Shown piece by piece: positions 24,325 through 32,181 of a stretch of DNA of 64,000 nt. The position numbers and the translations under genes are program-made. The notes under the pieces were generated by a model that had not been told where the DNA came from, did no database searches, and was given only the letters and a program-made list of their open reading frames with translations. The stretch is from Phycisphaeraceae bacterium (GTDB taxonomy: Bacteria > Planctomycetota > Phycisphaerae > Phycisphaerales > UBA1924): the NCBI GenBank assembly GCA_019636495.1, contig JAHBXL010000017.1, forward strand, positions 1-64,000. Direction: 5' to 3'. How positions within the stretch are numbered: the first letter of the stretch is position 1; each line of letters begins with the position of its first letter.

Positions 24325-25497
24325 TCACACCGCCCGGAAGCACGATGCAATCTCGCGGCGACCGGCCCGCCACGCGGGCACCAAACCCGCCACGATCCCC
24401 ACGCCCGCCGAGATGATGAGGCCCCAGGCCAGGACCGACCACGAGGCACTCACGCCGATCGACAGCCCCTCTTGCGAGAGCGTAAAGTTGCCGAAGTGAA
24501 CGACCGACAGGGCGATGCCCGTGCCGATCGCACCCCCGAGCAAGCCGATGAGCATCCCTTCGCTGACAATCAGTCGGGCGATGAGGCCGGAGCGGAACCC
24601 CAAGGTCTGCAAGACCGCGTGCTCCTTGATGCGGTCCTGCACGCTTAGCACGATGGCGTTGGCGACCAGCGCCAGCACCGCCGCCAGGCACCCCCACCCC
24701 AGCCACTGCGTGAACTTCACGATCTCCACGATGTCGGCCCCGGCCTGCGCCACGAAGGCCTTCTCGGGACTGGTCATCGTTGGGTCGGCCTCAGTGCGGA
24801 ACTCGGCATCGATCGCCTCCGCCACGGCCTCCATCCTCGCCGGGTCATCGACGCGGACGGTGAACTGCGTGACGACGCCCAGCCCGCCGCCCTTGCCCCC
24901 CCCCGCGCCGGCCTGCTGAAGGAAGTCAAGGTGGACATAGGCGACGTTCTGGTCTTGCGCTTCGGGGGAGCGGATGATCCCTGCCACTGTGACGGTGATG
25001 CCCGAGGCGTCGAAGGACTGGCCGACTCGGAAGCCGCGCCGCGCTGCGAGCGTCTCGCCCACGAGTGCCGAGTCCGATCGCTTCTCCCACTCGGCCACGG
25101 AGCCGGCGATGATCTGCCACTTGCTCGCCCACCCGTTGGGACCACCAAGGTTCTCGCGCGGCACGCCGCGGAAGGTGACGACGTCGAGCGAGGCCCGGCA
25201 GTTGTTGACCACGATCTTAACGGGCACCGCCGAGACGACGCCGGGGATCTTCTCGATGCGGTCAACGTAGAACTGCGGCAGGCGGCTGGCGGCGGGGCAG
25301 AAGCGGTTCTCACGGTAGACCACCAGCGTGGTGTCCCCCGCAGCAGCTTGCGTGGATTGGCGCACGCCCTCCTGCAGCGTCTGCACGGCGATGAAGAGGA
25401 ACATGGCGATGGCGACGCCCGAGAGCGTGAGCACGCTGCGGACGCGGTGCCGCCACAGCTGCTTGAAGACGACGGGCATAAACTTGGGGGCGATCAT
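24325..25497 (-). CDS. ABC transporter permease, FtsX/MacB type (first)
   Basis: A 390-residue permease with an N-terminal helix (VRSVLTLSGVAIAMFLFIAVQ), a periplasmic domain and C-terminal helices (WLGWGCLAAVLALVANAIVL and others). A coupling-like IKEHAVLQTLGFR is near 290. A Cys at NRFCPAASRL and NNCRASLD in the periplasmic loop could bond or bind ligand. It is cotranscribed between the ATPase gene and the second permease. Confidence 0.85.
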   Translation of the reverse strand: MIAPKFMPVVFKQLWRHRVRSVLTLSGVAIAMFLFIAVQTLQEGVRQSTQAAAGDTTLVVYRENRFCPAASRLPQFYVDRIEKIPGVVSAVPVKIVVNNCRASLDVVTFRGVPRENLGGPNGWASKWQIIAGSVAEWEKRSDSALVGETLAARRGFRVGQSFDASGITVTVAGIIRSPEAQDQNVAYVHLDFLQQAGAGGGKGGGLGVVTQFTVRVDDPARMEAVAEAIDAEFRTEADPTMTSPEKAFVAQAGADIVEIVKFTQWLGWGCLAAVLALVANAIVLSVQDRIKEHAVLQTLGFRSGLIARLIVSEGMLIGLLGGAIGTGIALSVVHFGNFTLSQEGLSIGVSASWSVLAWGLIISAGVGIVAGLVPAWRAGRREIASCFRAV

Positions 25498-25500
25498 GAG

Positions 25501-26262
25501 TTAGGCCTCCTGCGGGACAAGGGGTGCGCGGCGTGCGGCGAGATCGGCGGTTTCGATCAGGCGGCCCTTCTCCAGGTGCAGCGTCCGCTTGGCATACGCT
25601 GCGCTCTTGGAGTCGTGGGTCACGATGATGAGGGTCTTGCCGAGATCCTCGCAGAGGCGCGTCATGAGATCCATGATCGCCTGCGCCGACTCCTGGTCGA
25701 GGTCGCCGGTGGGCTCGTCTCCGACGATGATGGTGGGGTCGGTCACGATCGCGCGGGCAATGGCGACACGCTGCTCCTGGCCGCCCGAGAGTTGCCGCGG
25801 GTAGTGGTCGTGCCGGTCGGCGATCCCTACGAGCTGCATGGCGGTCTGTACCTTCTCGTGTCGCTCGCGGGCCGACATGCTGTGGAGCAGGAGGGGTAGC
25901 TCGACGTTCTCGTAGGCCGTGAGCACGGGCACGAGGTTGTAGAGCTGGAAGACATAGCCGACGTTCACACTCCGCCAATCGGCGAGCTTGGACCTCGACA
26001 GCGTGGAGATGTCCGTGCCGCCGATGATGAGTTGCCCGCCGCTGGGCCGGTCGATCCCGGCAATAAGATTGAGCAGCGTGGTCTTACCGCTGCCCGAGGG
26101 GCCCATGAGGGCGAGGAAGTCGCCCGCCGGCACGTCGAGGTCGAGCTCCTGGAGCGGCGTGATGGTGTTGTCGCCCTTCTTGTACGTCTTGGTGAGCCGG
26201 CGGCACTGGATGAGCGGCGGGCCAAGGGGAGATGTTCGTGCGTGCGTTTGGTTCGTGGTCAT
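25501..26262 (-). CDS. ABC transporter ATPase, MacB/LolD type
   Basis: A 253-residue ATPase with every ABC motif: Walker A GPSGSGKTT near 55, Q-loop VFQLYNLVPVLTAYENV, signature LSGGQEQRVAIARA near 160, Walker B TIIVGDEPTGDLD, and H-loop VTHD. The sequence style is that of the MacB/LolD/FtsE group, which works with FtsX permeases to push periplasmic substrates outward. It stands between its adaptor and permease genes. Confidence 0.95.
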   Translation of the reverse strand: MTTNQTHARTSPLGPPLIQCRRLTKTYKKGDNTITPLQELDLDVPAGDFLALMGPSGSGKTTLLNLIAGIDRPSGGQLIIGGTDISTLSRSKLADWRSVNVGYVFQLYNLVPVLTAYENVELPLLLHSMSARERHEKVQTAMQLVGIADRHDHYPRQLSGGQEQRVAIARAIVTDPTIIVGDEPTGDLDQESAQAIMDLMTRLCEDLGKTLIIVTHDSKSAAYAKRTLHLEKGRLIETADLAARRAPLVPQEA

Positions 26263-26316
26263 GGGGCTTCTCGTTGATGCCGCGAGTTTGTCGCGGGGAT
26301 GTTCTGGAACCGGGAG

Positions 26317-27879
26317 CTACGGGTTTGAGGACGCGGGTTCCAAGGGAGTAGTTGTGCGTTCCCCCAGAACTTTGAGCCGCATGCCGTCGCGGATCGCGGG
26401 CGGAGCGGGCGGGTCCAGGATGATGCGGTCGGTGAGGCGGAGTCCGCTTATCACGGCGGTGAAACCCTCGTCCGCCGAGGGAGCGGTGACGATGTCGCGG
26501 CGGCGCGCGACAGGGCTGCCGCCAGAAGTATCCACGACCCAGACCTGGCCTCGCCCATCGCCAGCCGCAGCAACGGCGGCCGTCGGCACCAGAAGCGTCA
26601 GGTCTCCACCGCCGCTGTCACCGGGGAACGGGCCGCCGATGCTCCCATTGGAGCGCCGCTGAGAAGCCGACGCGGGTGCGTGAAGTCTTACGCGGGTGAG
26701 CATCTCGGGCTTGAGAACGGGCGATGGCGCGTCGAGAGCGACCTTGAACTGCACCGTGTTCCGCTGGATGTTGGCCTCGTGAACGACTCGCGACACCACG
26801 CCACTGAACGTCTGGTCGGCCAGCGCCTCGGTGCTGACAGTCGCCCGCGTGCCCACGCTCACCTTGGCGGCGTCAGCCAGTGGCACGTCTACACGCACCT
26901 GGAGTTTCGCGGGGTCGTAGAGGCGGATGACCGCCCCCATCATGCTCCTAGCGGGCCCTGCGTCTCCGCTCTGCCCGCTCATGCTGATCCGTGAGCCGGG
27001 CTCGACCAAGTGGGCGAGCACGATGCCCGCGACCGGCGAGCGCACCTCCATACGCTCCAGACGCAGCGCCGCCTCGTCCCGCAGCACATTGGCTGCGGCG
27101 CGGGCCGACTCCGCCTGCGCGAGCACGGCACGGGCCTCGCTCACCATCTTCTCCGCCGTAGCGACCTTCGCATCCAGCCCGCCAAGGCGGATCTCCATCC
27201 GGCGGAACGTGCCCTCGCTCAATCCTCCTGCGGGCACCAACTCGCGCTTGCGGGTCACCTCGTCGCGCAGTTCGGCGGCGGCGGTGCGCTCGACCTCCAC
27301 CTGCGACTCGGCGGTCGCGAGCGCCGCCCGGGTCCGGGCCACGTCCGCGTCGCGTTCCGCGACGGTCGCGTCCGCCGCGCGGAGTGCCAGCCGCGCATCG
27401 TCGTCGATCAGCCGGGCGATTACCTGCCCAACCTCGACGCGCTCGCCGTCCAGGACCAGAAGCTCCTTGACGACGCCTTCCGCGAGCGCGGGCACGCTGA
27501 CGGCGTACGGCGCGGGTTCGATCCATCCGGGCGCTTGCACAGCCACCGGACCGAGCACGGCGTCAGCGGGCTTTTCCGCAGTATCCGATGCTGCTTCCGC
27601 GCCATCAGTTGGCGGCGCGTTTGCGAAGATCTCCTTCGGGATCGCCGCGGCGACAAACACCTCCAGCCGGGGCTGGAGTGCATCGCGGGCGGCGTACGCG
27701 AGCAGGCCCCCCGTCGCGAGCAGCACGGCGGTCGGAACGAGGAGCCTCGTCAACCATCGTGCTTTGGGACGAGCTATGACTGTGGTGGTTCCCGCCAATG
27801 CGGGTGGGGGTACGGCGTGTTGTTCTGTGGGCCGCGGGGCTCGACGGAGCGTCCGCAGGTCAGTCGGCGTGGTGGTCAT
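26317..27879 (-). CDS. Periplasmic adaptor, MacA/HlyD type
   Basis: A 520-residue protein. The ATG at 27879 is used. A signal-anchor (LLVPTAVLLATGGLLAYAA) is near residue 48. The biotinyl-lipoyl half APALAEGVVKELLVLDGERVEVGQ is near 145, a long coiled coil from about 170 to 300, then VRSPVAGIVLAHLVEPGS, the second lipoyl half, and a beta barrel. It should bridge the inner-membrane ABC permeases to an outer-membrane channel, perhaps the TolC-like protein at 36868-38385. Confidence 0.88.
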   Translation of the reverse strand: MTTTPTDLRTLRRAPRPTEQHAVPPPALAGTTTVIARPKARWLTRLLVPTAVLLATGGLLAYAARDALQPRLEVFVAAAIPKEIFANAPPTDGAEAASDTAEKPADAVLGPVAVQAPGWIEPAPYAVSVPALAEGVVKELLVLDGERVEVGQVIARLIDDDARLALRAADATVAERDADVARTRAALATAESQVEVERTAAAELRDEVTRKRELVPAGGLSEGTFRRMEIRLGGLDAKVATAEKMVSEARAVLAQAESARAAANVLRDEAALRLERMEVRSPVAGIVLAHLVEPGSRISMSGQSGDAGPARSMMGAVIRLYDPAKLQVRVDVPLADAAKVSVGTRATVSTEALADQTFSGVVSRVVHEANIQRNTVQFKVALDAPSPVLKPEMLTRVRLHAPASASQRRSNGSIGGPFPGDSGGGDLTLLVPTAAVAAAGDGRGQVWVVDTSGGSPVARRRDIVTAPSADEGFTAVISGLRLTDRIILDPPAPPAIRDGMRLKVLGERTTTPLEPASSNP

Positions 27880-27999
27880 TAGAGTTCCCTGCAAAGCGGC
27901 CAACAAGGCCGCGGGCCTTCGGCGTACCACCCGCGCGTGCGAACAAGGGTCGCTCGAGCGAGGACGGCTTGGACGGCGTGCGTCCGTTGCAGGGATGAA

Positions 28000-28458
28000 C
28001 TAGACGAGGAGCGTGCAATGCCACCGCAGCGCTTCGCGGTTGGCCCTCAGGAATGGTGGGTCGGAGGCCCAGCCCGGCATGGACTGCGCGGCCAGCGGAG
28101 GCAGATTCCAGAGCACCGCGACGGCGGTCGTCGCCAGCGCGTTCCAAACCTTCTCGAACACGGGAAGGTTTGCCTCGGCCTTCACGCCCGTGCCGCCGGA
28201 TGTGCCCTGGCACGACGGGCATGAGGGGCATTCCCCGGGCGACGGCTGCTGGTCGTCGGACGGGACTTCCTGCTGCTGATCCGATGCCGAGTCGCCCGGG
28301 CATTCGTGGCCGCACGAAGTCGTCTCAGGTGCCGGCCCGTGCTGGCCGCCGAAGACGCTCCCCGCAAACGCCATCGCCTCGCAGCAGCACAGCGGCGTGA
28401 CAACGCCGATGAGCAGTGCGACCAGGGTGTGGAGCAGAGGGTGACGCATGGGGTCCAT
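28000..28458 (-). CDS. Cys-rich secreted hypothetical protein
   Basis: A 152-residue protein with a signal-like N-terminus (LLHTLVALLIGVVTPLCCCEAM), then a polar segment with CGHEC and CPSCPSC clusters and an acidic Ser/Gln stretch. A hydrophobic helix (ATTAVAVLWNLPPL) precedes the end, ALRWHCTLLV. It may bind metal. Its layout resembles the protein at 38598-39065 at the other end of the metal block. No family is recognised. Confidence 0.55.
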   Translation of the reverse strand: MDPMRHPLLHTLVALLIGVVTPLCCCEAMAFAGSVFGGQHGPAPETTSCGHECPGDSASDQQQEVPSDDQQPSPGECPSCPSCQGTSGGTGVKAEANLPVFEKVWNALATTAVAVLWNLPPLAAQSMPGWASDPPFLRANREALRWHCTLLV

Positions 28459-28500
28459 CGGTGCATCCAGTATATCGGCCGACCGTCCGCCGGGTTCACT

Positions 28501-30726
28501 CTACGCAAGATTCCGCGGCGGGTTCGGCCCCGGCCGGGCCGCCGGACCCTTCCGCATCCCTAATAACCGCAGCCCGTTCCCGACCACGAGGAGGCTCGCC
28601 CCTACGTCGGCGATGACCGCCATCCACATCGTTCCCCACCCGCCCAGGGTGAGAACGAAGAAGACCACCTTGATCCCGATGGCGAAGGTGATGTTCTGGG
28701 CCAGCACCCGCCCGGTTTGCCGCGAGAGCCGCACGAACTCGGGCAGGCCGCGCAGGTCGTCCTGCATGAGCGCCACGTCGGCGGTCTCCAGCGCGGTGTC
28801 CGTTCCCGCCGCGCCCATAGCGAAGCCGATGGTGGACTTGGCAAGGGCCGGGGCGTCATTCACGCCGTCACCGACCATGCCGATCGCGTCGCCGTGTTCC
28901 TTGGTCAGGCGCTCGATCTCGGCGAGTTTATCCTCGGGGAGCATGCCGCCGCGGGCCTCATCGATGCCGACCAGCTTGGCAATGGCCGACGCGGTGGTCT
29001 GGTTGTCGCCCGAGAGCATGAGCGTCTTGATACCCATTTCGTGCAGTGACTTAACGGCCTCGACACTGCTCTCGCGGGGGGTGTCGGCCACAGCGATGAC
29101 GCCCAGCACGGTGCTGGCGGAAGCGACGACGACCGCCGTCTTGCCCTGCACCTCGAAGTGGCTCAGGACGGCCTCAACCTCCAGTGAGCAAACCTTGCGT
29201 TCCTCGGCGAGGCGGTGGTTGCCGACGAAGTACGCCGCGCCGTCGATGCGTCCTTCCACTCCACGACCCGTGAGCGACTTGAACGCCTCGACGCTCGCCC
29301 GCTCGCCGCTCCAAGCCGCGACGACCGCGATCGCAACGGGATGCTGCGAGAGCGCATCGAGACTCGCCGCGATCCGCAGCACCTCGTCTTTGCTCGCGCC
29401 ACCTACCGGCTGCACATCCGTCACGCGAGGCCTGCCCTCGGTGATCGTCCCGGTTTTGTCGAGCGCGACGACCTTCAGTTTGCGGCCGTTCTCAAGGTGA
29501 ACGCCGCCCTTGATGAGGATGCCCCGCTTGGCCGCCGCCGTCAGGCCGCTCACGACCGTCACCGGCGTTGAGATGACCAGAGCACACGGGCACGCGATGA
29601 CGAGCAGCACCAGCGCCTTGTAGAGCCAGGAATAGAACGGCTGATCGAACGCCAGCCACGGCACCACCGCGACCAGCGCGGCGACGATACAGACAAGCGG
29701 CGTGTAGACCTTGGCGAAGTTGTCCACGAACCGCTGCGTGGGCGCGCGGCTCCCCTGCGCCTCCTGCACGGTCCTGATGATCTTGGCGAGGGTGGTCTGG
29801 TCCTTGCCGCCGGTGGTCTTGAACTCCAGCACGCCCGACTCGTTGATCGTTCCCGCGAAAACCTTGTCGCCCGCCTTCTTGTCCACCGGCACGGATTCGC
29901 CCGTGACCGGGGCCTGGTTGACACTCGACTCGCCCGCGACCACCACGCCATCAAGCGCCAGTCGCTCGCCCGGCTTCACCTGCACGACCGCGCCGACGGG
30001 GACTGCTCCCGCGGTCATCACCTTCCACGAGCCATCCGGCTGCTTCACGCTCGCCTCGTCGGGGGCCATCGCCATCAGGCCCTTGACGGCGTTCCGCGCG
30101 CGGTCGAGCGCCTTGGCCTCGATCAGTTCGGCGAGCGCGAACAGAAAGGTCACCAGCGCGATCTCCGGCCACGCGCCGATGACCGCCCCGCCGACGATCG
30201 CCACGGTCATCAGGAAGTTGATGTTGAGCGTGAAGGTCCGGAGCGCGATCCAGCCCTTTTTCAGCGTCGGCAGGCCGCCGAGCAGGATCGACGCGACCGA
30301 CATCGCGATGACGATGGGCGAGGTCTCCTTCACGCCCGCGAAGTAGAGAGTTTCCGCCCCCGCCGCGAGCAACCCCGCGAGGATGAACAGCCCGTACTTC
30401 CGCCACCACGGGCGCGTATCCTCCTTTACCGCTGCGTACGCGTCCCCTGGCGCGCACGCCGTCGCGCCGCAGTCGGCTCCCGCAAGCACACCCGTTTCTC
30501 CCGCAGGCGAAACCACCGTCGGCGTCATCCCCACCGAGCGAACCTTCTCCGAGAGCATCGCGGGCGGAGTCGCTGCCGCGTCGTGCAGCACTGTCATCCG
30601 CCGCGTCACGACGTTGCACTGCACCGACGCGACGCCGGGCAGAGAGCCCACGGCCTTGCGCAGCACCTGCTCCTCGGCGGCGCAGTCCAGTTGGTCAACG
30701 GCGATGATGGTGGTGGTCGTGGGCAT
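28501..30726 (-). CDS. Heavy-metal P-type ATPase, P1B-2-like (Zn/Cd/Pb)
   Basis: A 741-residue metal exporter; the ATG at 30726 is preferred. The N-terminal domain has the single-Cys motif LDCAAEEQVL rather than CxxC. Actuator TGES, the CPC motif of TM6 (VIACPCALV), the phosphorylated Asp in DKTGTI near 395, and GDGVNDAP are present. The last helix reads ADVGASLLVVGNGLRLL; the Asp there and Lys in the preceding helix mark the P1B-2 group, which uses ATP to expel Zn, Cd or Pb. It neighbours the RND pump, so cytoplasmic and periplasmic export are coupled. Confidence 0.9.
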   Translation of the reverse strand: MPTTTTIIAVDQLDCAAEEQVLRKAVGSLPGVASVQCNVVTRRMTVLHDAAATPPAMLSEKVRSVGMTPTVVSPAGETGVLAGADCGATACAPGDAYAAVKEDTRPWWRKYGLFILAGLLAAGAETLYFAGVKETSPIVIAMSVASILLGGLPTLKKGWIALRTFTLNINFLMTVAIVGGAVIGAWPEIALVTFLFALAELIEAKALDRARNAVKGLMAMAPDEASVKQPDGSWKVMTAGAVPVGAVVQVKPGERLALDGVVVAGESSVNQAPVTGESVPVDKKAGDKVFAGTINESGVLEFKTTGGKDQTTLAKIIRTVQEAQGSRAPTQRFVDNFAKVYTPLVCIVAALVAVVPWLAFDQPFYSWLYKALVLLVIACPCALVISTPVTVVSGLTAAAKRGILIKGGVHLENGRKLKVVALDKTGTITEGRPRVTDVQPVGGASKDEVLRIAASLDALSQHPVAIAVVAAWSGERASVEAFKSLTGRGVEGRIDGAAYFVGNHRLAEERKVCSLEVEAVLSHFEVQGKTAVVVASASTVLGVIAVADTPRESSVEAVKSLHEMGIKTLMLSGDNQTTASAIAKLVGIDEARGGMLPEDKLAEIERLTKEHGDAIGMVGDGVNDAPALAKSTIGFAMGAAGTDTALETADVALMQDDLRGLPEFVRLSRQTGRVLAQNITFAIGIKVVFFVLTLGGWGTMWMAVIADVGASLLVVGNGLRLLGMRKGPAARPGPNPPRNLA

Positions 30727-30784
30727 GCCATTATCCAACGCGGCGGCCGCGCCGCCTCCAAGCACCGCACGCGGGCTTCGTTTC

Positions 30785-30802
30785 GGAACTCGTTCAGGTT
30801 CC
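30785..30802. promoter_or_regulatory. Imperfect palindrome upstream of the metal ATPase
   Basis: Five-base arms GGAAC and GTTCC enclose eight bases, about 60 nt before the ATPase start. The size suits a MerR- or ArsR-type operator. No metal regulator gene is in the window, and short palindromes occur by chance, so this is a weak candidate only. Confidence 0.22.
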
Positions 30803-30894
30803 AAAGCTCCCGGAGCATGTTCCCACACGCCAGGAGCGAGTGTCGCTTCAGGCCGGGCAAGTACGCTGAGCCGCTCCCCGCGTATCCGCCGGAA

Positions 30895-31548
30895 TCACCT
30901 CTTGATCGCGAACCCGCCGACGGCCTTGCTGCCCTTGCCGTCGTCGATCTCGATCCAGAGTTTCGCATCCGCCGGGATGGGGTTCGGTACGTCGGTGTGG
31001 GCGTGGTACTCGTTGCCGCCCCCGTCGGCCTTCTGCTTCATCGCGCCCCTGCCGTCCTGCGAACCGATCCAGACGCGAACGGCGGCGGGCCGGGCCGTGC
31101 TCCCCGACAACTTGATGTCGAGGTGGGCCTCGCTCCCGGCCTTGATCTCGCCAGAGACCGCGACGGTCCATGCGCCGATGGTGGCCGTGCCGATCGCGCC
31201 CCCCTCGCCGTGGCCGTGGTCGCCGTGGTCGCCGCCGGCCTTCCCGGCCCCGCCTGCGGGTGCCGCGGCGGCGGGCTTGGCGTGGTCGTGTCCGTCGCCC
31301 TCCTTGTGGTCGTGGCCGTCATCCCCTTTGGCTTTGCACTCAGCGCATTCGCCGTGCGCGACCATCTTGAGGGTGTTGCCGTCACGCAACCACAGATGGG
31401 CCTCGCCATCATCGGCGGTGACGAAGTACTGCGTGTCGGCGGGGGCGCGCTGTGCGGCACCCTGGCCCATCATCGTCGCGAGGGCGGCGGTCAGACCAAC
31501 GCCAGCGAGCAGGCCAAGGACGACGGACGAACGGTTCGAACTCTTCAT
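30895..31548 (-). CDS. His-rich periplasmic protein, paralogue 1
   Basis: A 217-residue exported protein. A signal peptide (SVVLGLLAGVGLTAALATMMG) is followed by YFVTADDGEAHLWL, a CAECK motif, and a His/Asp-rich linker (DDGHDHKEGDGHDHA, HGDHGHGEG) near 75-115 that could bind Zn, Cu or Ni. The C-terminal domain, about 120-217, contains PAAVRVWIGSQDG and ADAKLWIEIDDG and is homologous to the next gene. It probably buffers or delivers metal for the RND pump. Confidence 0.7.
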   Translation of the reverse strand: MKSSNRSSVVLGLLAGVGLTAALATMMGQGAAQRAPADTQYFVTADDGEAHLWLRDGNTLKMVAHGECAECKAKGDDGHDHKEGDGHDHAKPAAAAPAGGAGKAGGDHGDHGHGEGGAIGTATIGAWTVAVSGEIKAGSEAHLDIKLSGSTARPAAVRVWIGSQDGRGAMKQKADGGGNEYHAHTDVPNPIPADAKLWIEIDDGKGSKAVGGFAIKR

Positions 31549-31650
31549 GGTGTTTCTCCAAAGCGGGGCGGATGGACGCGGACCGCCGGGACGTGTCTTC
31601 AGTTCTCCGCCCGGCCGCGCCGCCGGGACGGTGTGCGACCAGCGCACGGT

Positions 31651-32163
31651 TTACGACTTGAGATCAAACCCCACGACGTGCTTCTCGCCCTTGGCCGTTT
31701 CGACCTCGACCCAGAGTTTGCTTCCGGCGGGCAGCGGCTTGGGCACCTCCGCGTGGGCATGCCACCCGTCGCCCTCGGCTTCGGCCTTGCCCTTGATCGA
31801 GCCCTTGCCATCCTGCGTGCCGACCCACACCCGGACCGCTGCGGGCCTTCCCGCGCCCCCGGTCACAGCAATGTCGAACGTCGCCTCGCCGCCGGGGGTG
31901 ACGCCCCCTTCGCGAGCGGCCACGATCGTCATGCCGCCCGCCGACTGGCTGCCCAGTTCGGTCCTGGGACCGTGGCCGTGGCCGTCCCTGTGGTCGTGGT
32001 CATCCCCGTCCTTGTGGTCATGACCATCTCCCGCGGCATGGCCACCGGTGTTGGCTGAGGGCTTGGCGGGCGACTCGGCCTTCTTCTCGCACGCGGGCAC
32101 GGCCACGGCGAGAGCGAGAGCGGGGAGGGCGAGCACAAGCGGGAAAGTGCAAGTGAATTTCAT
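31651..32163 (-). CDS. His-rich lipoprotein, paralogue 2
   Basis: A 170-residue protein with a signal and probable lipobox (AVPAC at about residue 25) followed by a His/Asp-rich segment (GDGHDHKDGDDHDHRDGHGHG). The C-terminal domain (PAAVRVWVGTQDGKG ... GSKLWVEVE) closely parallels the preceding-numbered gene, so the pair arose by tandem duplication. It lies 18 nt downstream of the RND pump gene and is probably its metal-binding accessory. Confidence 0.75.
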   Translation of the reverse strand: MKFTCTFPLVLALPALALAVAVPACEKKAESPAKPSANTGGHAAGDGHDHKDGDDHDHRDGHGHGPRTELGSQSAGGMTIVAAREGGVTPGGEATFDIAVTGGAGRPAAVRVWVGTQDGKGSIKGKAEAEGDGWHAHAEVPKPLPAGSKLWVEVETAKGEKHVVGFDLKS

Positions 32164-32181
32164 GTGTGAATCTCCTTACGA

